A stretch of 39,885 nt of DNA, taken from assembly GCA_035714225.1 (NCBI GenBank), contig DASTMK010000151.1, forward strand, positions 1 through 39,885, given 5' to 3'. This DNA comes from CAADGY01 sp035714225. GTDB taxonomy: Bacteria > Acidobacteriota > Terriglobia > Bryobacterales > Bryobacteraceae. Below the pieces are notes generated by a model. The model saw nothing but the letters and a program-made list of their open reading frames with translations. It searched no databases and was not told where the DNA came from. This document shows, one piece after another, positions 15,940 to 24,665 of this stretch (the stretch's first letter is position 1; every line of letters begins with the position of its first letter). A program made the position numbers and the translations under genes.

Positions 15940-16227
15940 TCAGATCTCGGCGTACTCCGGCATCTTCTCGCCGGGTTTCAGCCTTACGTATGCCTTCTTC
16001 CAGTCCGGGCGGTATCCCGTAAACCGGCCCCGCCGCCGCAGCTTGCCTTCCTGGGTTGCGGTCCGGACCTCTTCCACCTTCACTTTGAAAAGCTGCTGCA
16101 CCGCCTGGCGGATCTGGGTCTTGTTCGCATCCACGGCCACTTCGAAGCAGAGCGTCCGCTCGTTGTCTTTCTTCTCAACACCCTTTTCCGTAATAATGGG
16201 GCGGCGAATCACATCAAAGCGGTTCAT
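15940..16227 (-). CDS. rplW: 50S ribosomal protein L23
   Basis: 95 residues: MNRFDVIRRPIITEKGVEKKD, FEVAVDANKTQIRQAVQQLFKVKVEEVRTA and RRRGRFTGYRPDWKKAYVRLKPGE. L23 is the main docking site of trigger factor and SRP at the tunnel exit. The reading frame runs open far upstream, but the conserved start and the 4-nt ATGA overlap with the rplD stop fix the ATG at 16227. Confidence 0.96.
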   Translation of the reverse strand: MNRFDVIRRPIITEKGVEKKDNERTLCFEVAVDANKTQIRQAVQQLFKVKVEEVRTATQEGKLRRRGRFTGYRPDWKKAYVRLKPGEKMPEYAEI

Positions 16228-16850
16228 AAAGCCAGCGCCTCCGACAATTTCCTGGCCGCGCTCTCCGACAGCACCACCTGCGTATGCCCGAGCAGATCGT
16301 AAACGGTCACCTCGCGGCTGGCGACCAGCGTCACACCCGGCAGGTTCCGGCAGCCAAGCTGCAGGTTGCGGTTCTCTTCGTTCTCGACCAGCAGAACCTT
16401 CCGCCCCGCCTCGATCTTTCCGAGCGCCGACCGCATGGACCGCGTCTTGTGGTCCGGCAGCGTGAACGCCTGGATCACCTTCAGTTCGCCGTCGCGCAGC
16501 TTGGCCGACAGCGCCGAACGCAGCGCGCCCAGCAGCATCTTGCGCGGAAGCTTGTAGGAGTAGTCCCGCGGCTGAGGCCCATGTGCTGTACCGCCGTGCC
16601 TCCACAGCGGCGAGCGGATGGAGCCGACGCGCGCGCGGCCGGTCCCCTTCTGCCGCCACAGCTTCTTGCCGGAACCCGACACTTCCCACCGCGTCTTCGT
16701 CTTCACCGTGCCGCTGCGGCGGGACGCCATGTAGTGGCGAACAGCCTCATACATCAGAGCTTCGTTGACGGCGGCGCCGAAAACCGAATCGGCCAGTTCC
16801 AACTCGCCGACCTTTTGATTATTCAGATCGAAAACATCAATACTCGGCAT
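16224..16850 (-). CDS. rplD: 50S ribosomal protein L4
   Basis: 208 residues from MPSIDVFDLNNQKVGELEL; the tunnel loop GSGKKLWRQKGTGRARVGSIRSPLWRHGGTAHGPQPRDYSYKLPRK is intact and unmutated at the macrolide-linked KG-GRAR segment. In other bacteria L4 also represses the S10 operon through the leader. The ATG at 16850 was chosen over a longer in-frame reading because the upstream residues are the out-of-frame image of rplC. It begins 5 nt after the rplC stop. Confidence 0.96.
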   Translation of the reverse strand: MPSIDVFDLNNQKVGELELADSVFGAAVNEALMYEAVRHYMASRRSGTVKTKTRWEVSGSGKKLWRQKGTGRARVGSIRSPLWRHGGTAHGPQPRDYSYKLPRKMLLGALRSALSAKLRDGELKVIQAFTLPDHKTRSMRSALGKIEAGRKVLLVENEENRNLQLGCRNLPGVTLVASREVTVYDLLGHTQVVLSESAARKLSEALAL

Positions 16851-16855
16851 TCCCG

Positions 16856-17488
16856 CTACCTCTTCGCCCGCCGGACCACGACATAGCCGCCGTTCGGCCC
16901 GGGGACCGCGCCTTTCACCATCAGCACGTTGTCTTCGGCATCGATTCCCACGATCTCCAGGTTCCGGACCGTCACCTGTTGCGTGCCCATATGGCCCGCT
17001 CCTTTCATGCCCGGAAAAACCCGCGACGGATAGCTCGAAGCGCCGATCGATCCCGGAGCGCGGTGGAACATGGAGCCGTGGCTCCCTTCGCCTCCGCGGA
17101 AGTGATGGCGCTTCACGAATCCGGCAAAACCCCGCCCCTTGCTGATACCGGTCACGTCGACCTTTTGCGCGGGCGCAAACTGGTCCACCAGAATGCGGTC
17201 CCCCGGCTTCAGGTCGTCGTCGCCCGGCCGGATACGAAGCTCTTTCGTAAACTTCACACCCTCGACATTGGCCTTTTTCAAATGGCCCGCGGCAGGTTTC
17301 GTCAGCCTGGACGCCTTCACGAACTCCATCAGACCGAGTTGCACGGCATCGTAGCCGTCCACAACCGGTGTTTTCCGCTGTACCACGACGCACGGGCCGG
17401 CTTTTAACAAAGTCACCGGCACCACTTGTCCATCAGGCCGGAACACCTGCGTCATCCCGATCTTCTTGCCTAGAATTCCTGGGCTCAT
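16856..17488 (-). CDS. rplC: 50S ribosomal protein L3
   Basis: 210 residues: GILGKKIGMTQVFRPDGQVVPVTLLKAGPCVVVQRKT and the central loop GISKGRGFAGFVKRHHFRGGEGSHGSMFHRAPGSIGASSYPSRVFPGMKGAGHMG, which reaches the peptidyl-transferase centre. The Gln methylated in E. coli is replaced in this loop by the segment GEGSHGSMFH, as in many phyla. The 71-nt gap before it contains a GC hairpin. Confidence 0.97.
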   Translation of the reverse strand: MSPGILGKKIGMTQVFRPDGQVVPVTLLKAGPCVVVQRKTPVVDGYDAVQLGLMEFVKASRLTKPAAGHLKKANVEGVKFTKELRIRPGDDDLKPGDRILVDQFAPAQKVDVTGISKGRGFAGFVKRHHFRGGEGSHGSMFHRAPGSIGASSYPSRVFPGMKGAGHMGTQQVTVRNLEIVGIDAEDNVLMVKGAVPGPNGGYVVVRRAKR

Positions 17489-17521
17489 ACACTCACCTGT
17501 CGTCGCTGGTTCGCTTCCTGC

Positions 17522-17536
17522 GGCCCCCTGGGGGCC
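17522..17536 (-). other. GC palindrome between rpsJ and rplC
   Basis: GGCCCCC-T-GGGGGCC is a perfect 7-bp inverted repeat around a single T, and a further GCGG/CCGC pair flanks it with a 2-nt bulge. It sits 24 nt after the rpsJ stop and about 34 nt before rplC. No U-tract follows. Confidence 0.45.
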
Positions 17537-17559
17537 CCGCTATCAGGCAACCCGGCGAC

Positions 17560-17883
17560 CTACTTGCCTTTTCCGAACGCTTTGATCTCCACATCCACGC
17601 CCGCGGGCAGATCCAGCTTCATCAACGCGTCGACCGTATCCTGCGTGGGCTCGAGAATATCCAGCAGCCGTTTGTGAGTACGGATCTCAAACTGCTCCCT
17701 GGACTTCTTGTCTACGTGGGGCGAGCGCAAAACGGTAAAACGATTCTTGCTGGTAGGCAGCGGAATCGGACCGGCGATCTGCGCACCGGTTCTCTTCGCC
17801 GTCTCCACGATCTCGGTGGTGGACTGGTCCAGAACCCGGTGGTCGTACGCCTTTAAGCGAATGCGAATGCGTTCTCTAAGCAT
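17560..17883 (-). CDS. rpsJ: 30S ribosomal protein S10 (NusE)
   Basis: 107 residues: RIRIRLKAYDHRVLDQSTTEIVETAKRTGAQIAGPIPLPTSKNRFTVLRSPHVDKKSREQFEIRTHKRLLDI is essentially the whole conserved S10 sequence. S10 sits in the 30S head and, as NusE, also joins NusB in antitermination complexes. It opens the S10 segment 98 nt after tuf, behind a strong hairpin. The start MLRERIRIRLK at 17883 is ATG; a few more residues than usual follow at the C-terminus (KAFGKGK). Confidence 0.96.
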   Translation of the reverse strand: MLRERIRIRLKAYDHRVLDQSTTEIVETAKRTGAQIAGPIPLPTSKNRFTVLRSPHVDKKSREQFEIRTHKRLLDILEPTQDTVDALMKLDLPAGVDVEIKAFGKGK

Positions 17884-17924
17884 TGTTTCCTGTCCGAGCC
17901 GGACATTGCCGGCCCGCTTAACGA

Positions 17925-17969
17925 GTTGGCCCGAGCCTCGAACCGAACTCTGTCCGGTCCCGGGCCAAC
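17925..17969 (-). terminator. Strong hairpin between tuf and rpsJ, possible attenuator
   Basis: A perfect 9-bp inverted repeat, GTTGGCCCG/CGGGCCAAC (17925-17933 and 17961-17969), starts 12 nt after the tuf stop. Its 27-nt loop holds a smaller stem, ACCG/CGGT (17942-17945, 17955-17958). A second small stem GCCGG/CCGGC follows before rpsJ. There is no U-tract on the minus strand, so complete intrinsic termination is unlikely. Position at the str/S10 boundary suggests partial termination or RNA processing that sets EF-Tu apart from S10. Confidence 0.5.
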
Positions 17970-17981
17970 CTTCGGTGCCTG

Positions 17982-19169
<1,188 letters not shown>

Positions 19170-19208
19170 ATCTCGGAATCTCCTCTGCCTTTCTGGATCC
19201 TGTTAGAC

Positions 19209-21302
19209 CTACCTGGTGACCTTTCCCTGAACCCTGCTGACGATCTCTTCGGAGATCGCGGCCGGCACTTCATCGTAGCGGCCGAAGTGCATGGTAAAAC
19301 TTCCGCGCCCCTGCGTCCGCGACCGGAGCTCGGTCGCGTATCCGAACATCTCGGAGAGCGGCACCATCGACTTGATGATCTGCGACGTTCCGCGAAGCTC
19401 GATGCCTTCGATGCGGCCTCTGCGCGAATTCAGATCTCCGTAGACATCCCCCGTGTACTCTTCCGGAACTACAACCTCGACGGCCATGATGGGCTCGAGC
19501 AGCACCGGCTTGGCTGCTGTGGCCGCGGCTTTGATCGCCATGGACCCGGCGATCTTGAAGGCCATTTCCGAGGAGTCCACATCGTGGTAGCTGCCGTCAT
19601 ACAGTACCGCCTTCAAATCGGACATCGGATAGCCGGCCAGCACTCCGCCTTCCAGCGCTTCCACCATACCCTTCTCGGCCGCGGGGATATACTCTTTGGG
19701 AATCGACCCGCCCACGATGGCGTTCTCAAACTCAAACCCGGTACCTGCCGGGAGCGGCTCAACGCGAATCTTCACGTGCCCGTACTGGCCTTTGCCGCCG
19801 CTTTGCCGCACAAATCTGCCTTCGGCTTGAGACGGCTTGCGAATGGTCTCGCGGTAGGCAACCTGCGGCTTGCCGACGTTGGCGCCCACTCCGAATTCGC
19901 GCTGCATACGGTCGACGATGATTTCGAGATGCAGTTCGCCCATGCCGGCCAGAATGGTCTGGCCCGTATCCGGATCCGTCGAGACCTTTAAAGTCGGATC
20001 TTCCGTCACCAGCTTGGCAATCGCCATGCCCAGCTTTTCCTGGTCCGCTTTCGTCTTGGGCTCGATGGCAAGCTGGATAACGGGCGTCGGGAAATCGATC
20101 GATTCCAGCAGAATCGGCATCTTTTCGTCGCAGACGGTATCTCCCGTCACTACCGTCTTCAACCCTACGGCCGCGACGATATCGCCGGCATAGACGTCCT
20201 GCACTTCTTCCCGCTTGTTGGCGTGCATCTTGACCAGGCGTCCAACGCGCTCCCGCCTGCCTTTGGCCACGTTATAGACGGACTCGCCGCTGACCACGCG
20301 CCCCGAGTACACCCGCAGAAACGCCAACTGGCCGACAAAGGGGTCGGTCATAATCTTGAAGATCAGCCCGGCAAACGGCTCGGCGTCCGAGGACTCCCGC
20401 ACCATAATTTCGTCCGGATTGTCGATGGCCGTGCCCTGCACCGGCGGAACTTCGGTCGGCGAAGGCAGGTAATCCACCACCGCGTCGAGCAGGTTCTGCA
20501 CGCCTTTGTTCTTGAACGAAGAGCCGCAGATCACCGGGAAAATCTTCAGCGCGATCGTTGCGCGGCGGATGCCCGTGCGCAGCTCCTCGTTGGTAAGCGG
20601 CTGTCCGTTGACGAACTTTTCGAATAGCGCCTCATCGGACTCGGATACCGCTTCCACCAACTGTTCGCGATACTCTTGCGCTTTGGCGGCCAGATCCTCC
20701 GGGATCCCCTGATCGTCGAATTTCGCGCCCAGGGTCTCTTCGTGCCAGATACGGGCGCGCATCTCCACCAGATCGATGACGCCCTTGAAGTGATCTTCGG
20801 AACCGATCGGGATCTGAATCGGCACGGGACGGCACTTCAGCCGCTGCACAATCGTGTCCACGGCACGATAAAAGTCCGCTCCTATCCGGTCCATCTTATT
20901 GATGAAGCAGATTCGCGGAACCTGGTACTTATCGGCCTGACGCCACACCGTTTCCGATTGCGGCTGGACACCGGCGACCGCGTCGAAAACCGCTACCGCT
21001 CCATCGAGAACGCGCAGGCTGCGCTCCACCTCCGCAGTGAAATCCACGTGGCCGGGAGTGTCGATGATGTTGATCTGGGTGTCGCGCCACTGGCAGGTTG
21101 TCGCGGCGGAAGTAATCGTGATTCCGCGCTCCTGCTCCTGCTCCATCCAATCCATCACGGCGGTGCCTTCATGGACCTCACCGATCTTATAGGTGCGTCC
21201 CGTGTAATACAGGATGCGCTCGGTGGTTGTCGTCTTACCGGCATCAATGTGGGCCATGATGCCGATATTGCGCATTTTCTCGATGTCGACCGTTCGTGGC
21301 AT
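19209..21302 (-). CDS. fusA: Elongation factor G
   Basis: 697 residues, normal for EF-G, the translocation GTPase. G1 AHIDAGKTTTTERILYYTG, G2 RGITITSAATTC, G3 DTPGHVDFTAEVERSLRVLDGAV and G4 NKMDR are intact. Domains III-V include GMGELHLEIIVDRMQREFGV, RQSGGKGQYGHVKI and the C-terminal RTQGRGSFTMHFGRYDEVPA. It lies between rpsG (31 nt) and tuf (39 nt), the canonical location of the housekeeping copy. Confidence 0.98.
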   Translation of the reverse strand: MPRTVDIEKMRNIGIMAHIDAGKTTTTERILYYTGRTYKIGEVHEGTAVMDWMEQEQERGITITSAATTCQWRDTQINIIDTPGHVDFTAEVERSLRVLDGAVAVFDAVAGVQPQSETVWRQADKYQVPRICFINKMDRIGADFYRAVDTIVQRLKCRPVPIQIPIGSEDHFKGVIDLVEMRARIWHEETLGAKFDDQGIPEDLAAKAQEYREQLVEAVSESDEALFEKFVNGQPLTNEELRTGIRRATIALKIFPVICGSSFKNKGVQNLLDAVVDYLPSPTEVPPVQGTAIDNPDEIMVRESSDAEPFAGLIFKIMTDPFVGQLAFLRVYSGRVVSGESVYNVAKGRRERVGRLVKMHANKREEVQDVYAGDIVAAVGLKTVVTGDTVCDEKMPILLESIDFPTPVIQLAIEPKTKADQEKLGMAIAKLVTEDPTLKVSTDPDTGQTILAGMGELHLEIIVDRMQREFGVGANVGKPQVAYRETIRKPSQAEGRFVRQSGGKGQYGHVKIRVEPLPAGTGFEFENAIVGGSIPKEYIPAAEKGMVEALEGGVLAGYPMSDLKAVLYDGSYHDVDSSEMAFKIAGSMAIKAAATAAKPVLLEPIMAVEVVVPEEYTGDVYGDLNSRRGRIEGIELRGTSQIIKSMVPLSEMFGYATELRSRTQGRGSFTMHFGRYDEVPAAISEEIVSRVQGKVTR

Positions 21303-21333
21303 AAAAACGCTACTTGCCCGTCAGAACCTCCGG

Positions 21334-21804
21334 CTACCAGCGATAATGGGCGAATGCCTTGTTGGCCTCCGCCATGCGGTGCACGTCGTCCTTCTTCTTA
21401 ATTGCTCCTCCACGCATGTTCGCGGCATCGTTCAGCTCGTTGGCAAGCTTCTCCGGCATGCCTTTCTCGGCCCGGCCGCGGGCATTCAAAATCAGCCAGC
21501 GGATGGCGAGGCTGGTGCGGCGGTTCTGCGGCACCTCAATCGGCACCTGGTAGTTCGCGCCGCCAACACGCCGCGTTTTCACTTCCAGCAAAGGCTTGCA
21601 GTTCTCGACGGCCTTCTTGAACAGCTTCAGCGGATCGTCTCCCGTCCTCTCCCGGATGGTGTCCATAGCGGTATAGAAGACGCCTTGTGCAACCGTCTTC
21701 TTCCCCTGCCACATCATGGAGTTGACGAACTTCTCCACCAGGGTGGAGTTGTAGACCGGGTCGGGTGCGATCTCTTTCAATTCGGGTCTGCGTCTGCGTG
21801 GCAT
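21334..21804 (-). CDS. rpsG: 30S ribosomal protein S7
   Basis: 156 residues, the standard length, starting MPRRRRPELKEIAPDPVYNSTLVEKFVNSMMWQGKKTVAQ and ending GGAIKKKDDVHRMAEANKAFAHYRW. S7 nucleates the 30S head and in E. coli represses the str operon by binding between rpsL and rpsG. Here only 9 nt separate the two genes, too little for the E. coli type of intercistronic site, so any autocontrol would work differently. Confidence 0.97.
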   Translation of the reverse strand: MPRRRRPELKEIAPDPVYNSTLVEKFVNSMMWQGKKTVAQGVFYTAMDTIRERTGDDPLKLFKKAVENCKPLLEVKTRRVGGANYQVPIEVPQNRRTSLAIRWLILNARGRAEKGMPEKLANELNDAANMRGGAIKKKDDVHRMAEANKAFAHYRW

Positions 21805-21813
21805 AGTTCTAAA

Positions 21814-22188
21814 TTACGATTTCGGCCTCTTGGCTCCGTACTTCGACCGACCTTGTTTACGATTCGCCACGCCGGCGGCGTCCAGCGTGCCGCGAACGAC
21901 GTGATATCGCACGCCCGGAAGGTCCTTCACACGTCCACCGCGGATCAGCACGATGGAGTGCTCCTGCAAATTGTGTCCAACCCCCGGAATATAGGTAGTG
22001 ACTTCGATTCCGTTGGTCAGGCGGACGCGGGCAACCTTACGCAAAGCGGAATTCGGCTTTTTCGGCGTCGTCGTATAGACGCGCGTGCAGACGCCGCGCC
22101 GCTGCGGGCATTGTTGCAGCGCCGGACTTGCCGTCTTGTAGCGCTGCAGCTTGCGCCCTTTTCGCACAAGTTGGTTGAAGGTCGGCAC
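21814..22188 (-). CDS. rpsL: 30S ribosomal protein S12
   Basis: 124 residues with GVCTRVYTTTPKKPNSALRKVARVRLTNG and GGRVKDLPGVRYHVVRGTLDA. The lysines at the two classic streptomycin-resistance positions (TPKKPN and GRVKDL) are wild type, so no high-level resistance is predicted from S12. The start codon is GTG at 22188, with AAGGAG (22200-22205) 11 nt upstream; no ATG is available nearby that keeps the conserved PTFNQLVRKGR. It is the first gene of the block, behind a 325-nt leader. Confidence 0.96.
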   Translation of the reverse strand: MPTFNQLVRKGRKLQRYKTASPALQQCPQRRGVCTRVYTTTPKKPNSALRKVARVRLTNGIEVTTYIPGVGHNLQEHSIVLIRGGRVKDLPGVRYHVVRGTLDAAGVANRKQGRSKYGAKRPKS

Positions 22189-22512
22189 GAAAAATCTATC
22201 TCCTTATCGCGGCACCCGGTTGCACATTGCACCACAATCCAGGCGCATTCTTAACGCTATTTGCTCGAAATGGGCTGCCGATCGACAATGGGGCACCTTT
22301 CAAATTCACCTTCACGGCGAAGGGCCTGTCGGTCAACCGCTTAAGAAAGCCGGCCCGCCTGGACCGCTTTCAGTTGCGAGGGTTACTTGCTTCGGACTCG
22401 CCCATGCTCCGCCGGCTTCGATATCCGCCGGAACCTCGGGGCTGACCCCTGGCCGGACTCCTCAACACAAAAGAGTGGTAGCACAGGAGCAGAAGAATTC
22501 AACTCGCCAAAC
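22189..22512 (-). other. Long structured 5' leader of the str-S10-spc-alpha transcript
   Basis: This is the main gene-free stretch of the window (22189-22562, 374 nt, including the promoter). Predicted from the promoter position, the mRNA leader is about 325 nt. It holds inverted repeats GGGG-CTGA-CCCC (22438-22449), CCGGC/GCCGG (22412-22416 and 22427-22431), CCTTC-ACGGC-GAAGG (22309-22323), and a bulged GGTTGCACATTGCACC stem (22218-22233) ending 12 nt before the rpsL Shine-Dalgarno. I recognise no known riboswitch or r-protein leader motif. A regulatory leader is plausible. Confidence 0.5.
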
Positions 22513-22518
22513 CTTATT

Positions 22519-22547
22519 AGAATAACGGAGCGCAGAAATCCTGTCAA
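22519..22547 (-). promoter_or_regulatory. Promoter of the str-S10-spc-alpha block
   Basis: On the minus strand TTGACA (22547-22542) is separated by exactly 17 nt from TATTCT (22524-22519), a near-consensus housekeeping promoter. It begins 15 nt after the stop of the upstream membrane-protein gene and points toward rpsL. Expected start of transcription is near 22512. Confidence 0.8.
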
Positions 22548-22562
22548 CCTCCTCCAACCCGG

Positions 22563-23951
22563 CTATTGCCGAAGCGTGAAGCCGAGCACCTCCACTCTGG
22601 CGCTGCGCGTGCTTCGAGGCATATGCAGAAAGAACTGGGCGTGGATTTCATCGAAGTCGTCGATCACGGAACTTGCGGGCATCGCAAAGTGCAAAGTTCC
22701 CTGCAAACGTCCCGCGGCGAGGCCTTTCTCCGGCGGCTGGAGTTCGCTGAGTTCTTGGGTGCCCAGGCTCTGCCGGCGGAAGCGCCCTTCCTCTCCCGTC
22801 CGAACGAGATACATGTCCACGCTCACCGTCGAGGCTTCCTGGGGAAGTGCGGAAACTTCCACTTCCACGGAGTTGCAACAGGACATCGAAAGCTGAGTGC
22901 CGAGCGGCTGGCGCGCAATCATGGTGAGAGGATGACGATCCATGTTGGTAAACAGCCACTCCATGGGAGAACCGAACTGGATCATCGGCGTTGCGGATGG
23001 CCGGCTGCTGAGCCAGGAAAGGAACCAGTATTCACCGCTGAACGGGATTCTGGTGCTTTTGCGGGCGAGGGCCGGCGTCGCGCTTGGGGGGCGCTCCAGA
23101 CGGGGCGCGATCAAAACTACGTGCCGCGGGTTTTTGCTCTTCAGAATTACGCTTGAGAGCAAGCCGCTATCCGCGCGAACCGCGGCCTTCCCTTGGCTCC
23201 CACCAGTCCTCGATCCGGGATAAAGCGGCCGCCTCCCGAATCCGCCGATCCAGGCCATCAACGCAATCGCACACAGAACGGAAACGACTGAACGGCTGGG
23301 ACGAAATCTGATCGGAGTAAAATTGTCTTCAACTTTTCTCAGGCTCCAGGCGAGGAACAAGCCTGCCGCGGCAAACAAGAGCGCTCCAAGGATTTTGTTG
23401 CCGAACATCAGCGCGGCAATCCCGGACTGGATGCATAACGACAGCCCGAGAGCGCACCGGCTCCAGGGAGGAGGACGCTCTGCAAGACTTGCGAAAATCT
23501 CAGCGAAAACCGGCGTAGATGGCAGATCAATGCCGGTCTCCATGCCGGATGCGAGCAACCGGCGATAGCGCTGAACCAGCCGGCCAAATCCAATCGCGAG
23601 GGCGCCCGATAGAAGCGCCAGCCAAACCGCCCCATTCCAGGTCATCAGAATCAGAACCAGAGGTGCCATCCACGCACTCCATCCGGCAAACGCAAGTGCA
23701 ACGTTCAGCCGGGGAGCGTTCGAGTTTATCCGGGTGAACCGGTAGGCCAGGAGCGCCGCGCAAAGCGATGCAAGAAACACCGACAAGACGGCAAATGTGG
23801 GTCGCAGGATCGCTTTCGGGAAGGACTCAACCGGGGAACGGAAAATGTGGTTTACAGCTAAGGCGAGGGCGGCCGCAACCGCAGCCGATGCCAGCAGTGG
23901 ACTCCAATCCGCCACCGGAGAATCCCGCCATTCGCTGCGGGTTTCGAACAT
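22563..23951 (-). CDS. Unrecognised membrane protein with C-terminal extracytoplasmic SCC-motif domain
   Basis: 462 residues, family not recognised by name. The first 240 or so residues hold about six to seven hydrophobic segments (for example WSPLLASAAVAAALALAVNHIF and LGALLFAAAGLFLAWSL). The last 200 residues look extracytoplasmic and beta-rich: LLSSVILKSKNPRHVVLIAP, FSGEYWFL, then LGTQLSMSCCNSVEVEVSAL with adjacent cysteines, and FDEIHAQFFLHMPRSTRSARVEVLGF. From memory, similar tails recur in acidobacterial membrane proteins; that is unverified. The ATG at 23951 is chosen over a GTG 9 nt upstream because GGGGAGG lies 8 nt before it. It is monocistronic between korC and the ribosomal promoter. 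Confidence 0.75.
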   Translation of the reverse strand: MFETRSEWRDSPVADWSPLLASAAVAAALALAVNHIFRSPVESFPKAILRPTFAVLSVFLASLCAALLAYRFTRINSNAPRLNVALAFAGWSAWMAPLVLILMTWNGAVWLALLSGALAIGFGRLVQRYRRLLASGMETGIDLPSTPVFAEIFASLAERPPPWSRCALGLSLCIQSGIAALMFGNKILGALLFAAAGLFLAWSLRKVEDNFTPIRFRPSRSVVSVLCAIALMAWIGGFGRRPLYPGSRTGGSQGKAAVRADSGLLSSVILKSKNPRHVVLIAPRLERPPSATPALARKSTRIPFSGEYWFLSWLSSRPSATPMIQFGSPMEWLFTNMDRHPLTMIARQPLGTQLSMSCCNSVEVEVSALPQEASTVSVDMYLVRTGEEGRFRRQSLGTQELSELQPPEKGLAAGRLQGTLHFAMPASSVIDDFDEIHAQFFLHMPRSTRSARVEVLGFTLRQ

Positions 23952-24071
23952 CCGCGGCACCTCCCCGGGACCTGCAATTGTCCTTCTTAGACAAATGCAC
24001 CGCTGATAAAGTTCCCATACTGGGGGCGGATGTATTGGGACAGAACGGCCCGGAAGCGGAGCTGCGCGCGG

Positions 24072-24665
24072 CTACTCTACTTCCATTCCCACCGGAGATT
24101 CGGACTCTTCCGGGGAAACGGGCGATTGCGTCAGCCCGTACTCGTAGCCTTTGTCGAACGCTTTCAGGTTCAGGTCTTTGAACGAAGGGGGCACGGAGTC
24201 CGCAACGGCTTTGCGGAGCGCGTCGGGGTTGAGGACGCCGGAAACGGCGGCAAAGAAGCCGACCATCACGATATTGAGCACCAGCCGTTTCCCCAACTGT
24301 TCGGCCAGCCGCGTGGCGGGCACGCTGTAGACCCGAATGCCGGCCCGAAGGTTATCGACACGCACCAGGTCTTCTTCCACCAGCAGAAGGCCGCCATCCT
24401 TCAACTCGGGCACGAACTTGTTGAAGGCGTCCTGGGACATGGCGATCAGCAGATCAGGCTGTGTGATGTAGGGATACAGTACCGGCTCGTTCGATAGAAT
24501 CACCTGTGCGCTGCAAGCGCTTCCGCGCGCTTCCGGGCCGAAGTTCTGCGTGAGCGTGGCGTAGCCGTCTTCAAAAATAGACGCGGCTTTTCCGATGATC
24601 ATTGCGGCCAGGATGACTCCCTGCCCGCCAAAACCCGCCACACGGATCTCGGTCAGATCTGGCAT
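24072..24665 (-). CDS. korC: 2-oxoacid:ferredoxin oxidoreductase, gamma subunit (KorC-like)
   Basis: 197 residues. The start EIRVAGFGGQGVILAAMIIGKAA, followed by TQNFGPEARGSACSAQVILS, is the signature of the gamma subunit of pyruvate/2-oxoglutarate:ferredoxin oxidoreductases, which helps bind CoA. The C-terminal 20 residues are a Ser/Pro/Glu tail. The start overlaps the end of korB by 13 nt, so translation is coupled. As last gene of the korDABC operon it completes the four-subunit enzyme. Confidence 0.88.
   Translation of the reverse strand: MPDLTEIRVAGFGGQGVILAAMIIGKAASIFEDGYATLTQNFGPEARGSACSAQVILSNEPVLYPYITQPDLLIAMSQDAFNKFVPELKDGGLLLVEEDLVRVDNLRAGIRVYSVPATRLAEQLGKRLVLNIVMVGFFAAVSGVLNPDALRKAVADSVPPSFKDLNLKAFDKGYEYGLTQSPVSPEESESPVGMEVE

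Noticed and set aside
22370..22405. An 11-codon mini-ORF in the rpsL leader, possible leader peptide
   Set aside because: The GGAG is only 1 nt from the ATG, too close to act, and there is no regulatory codon run. Kept only as a point to check in the leader.
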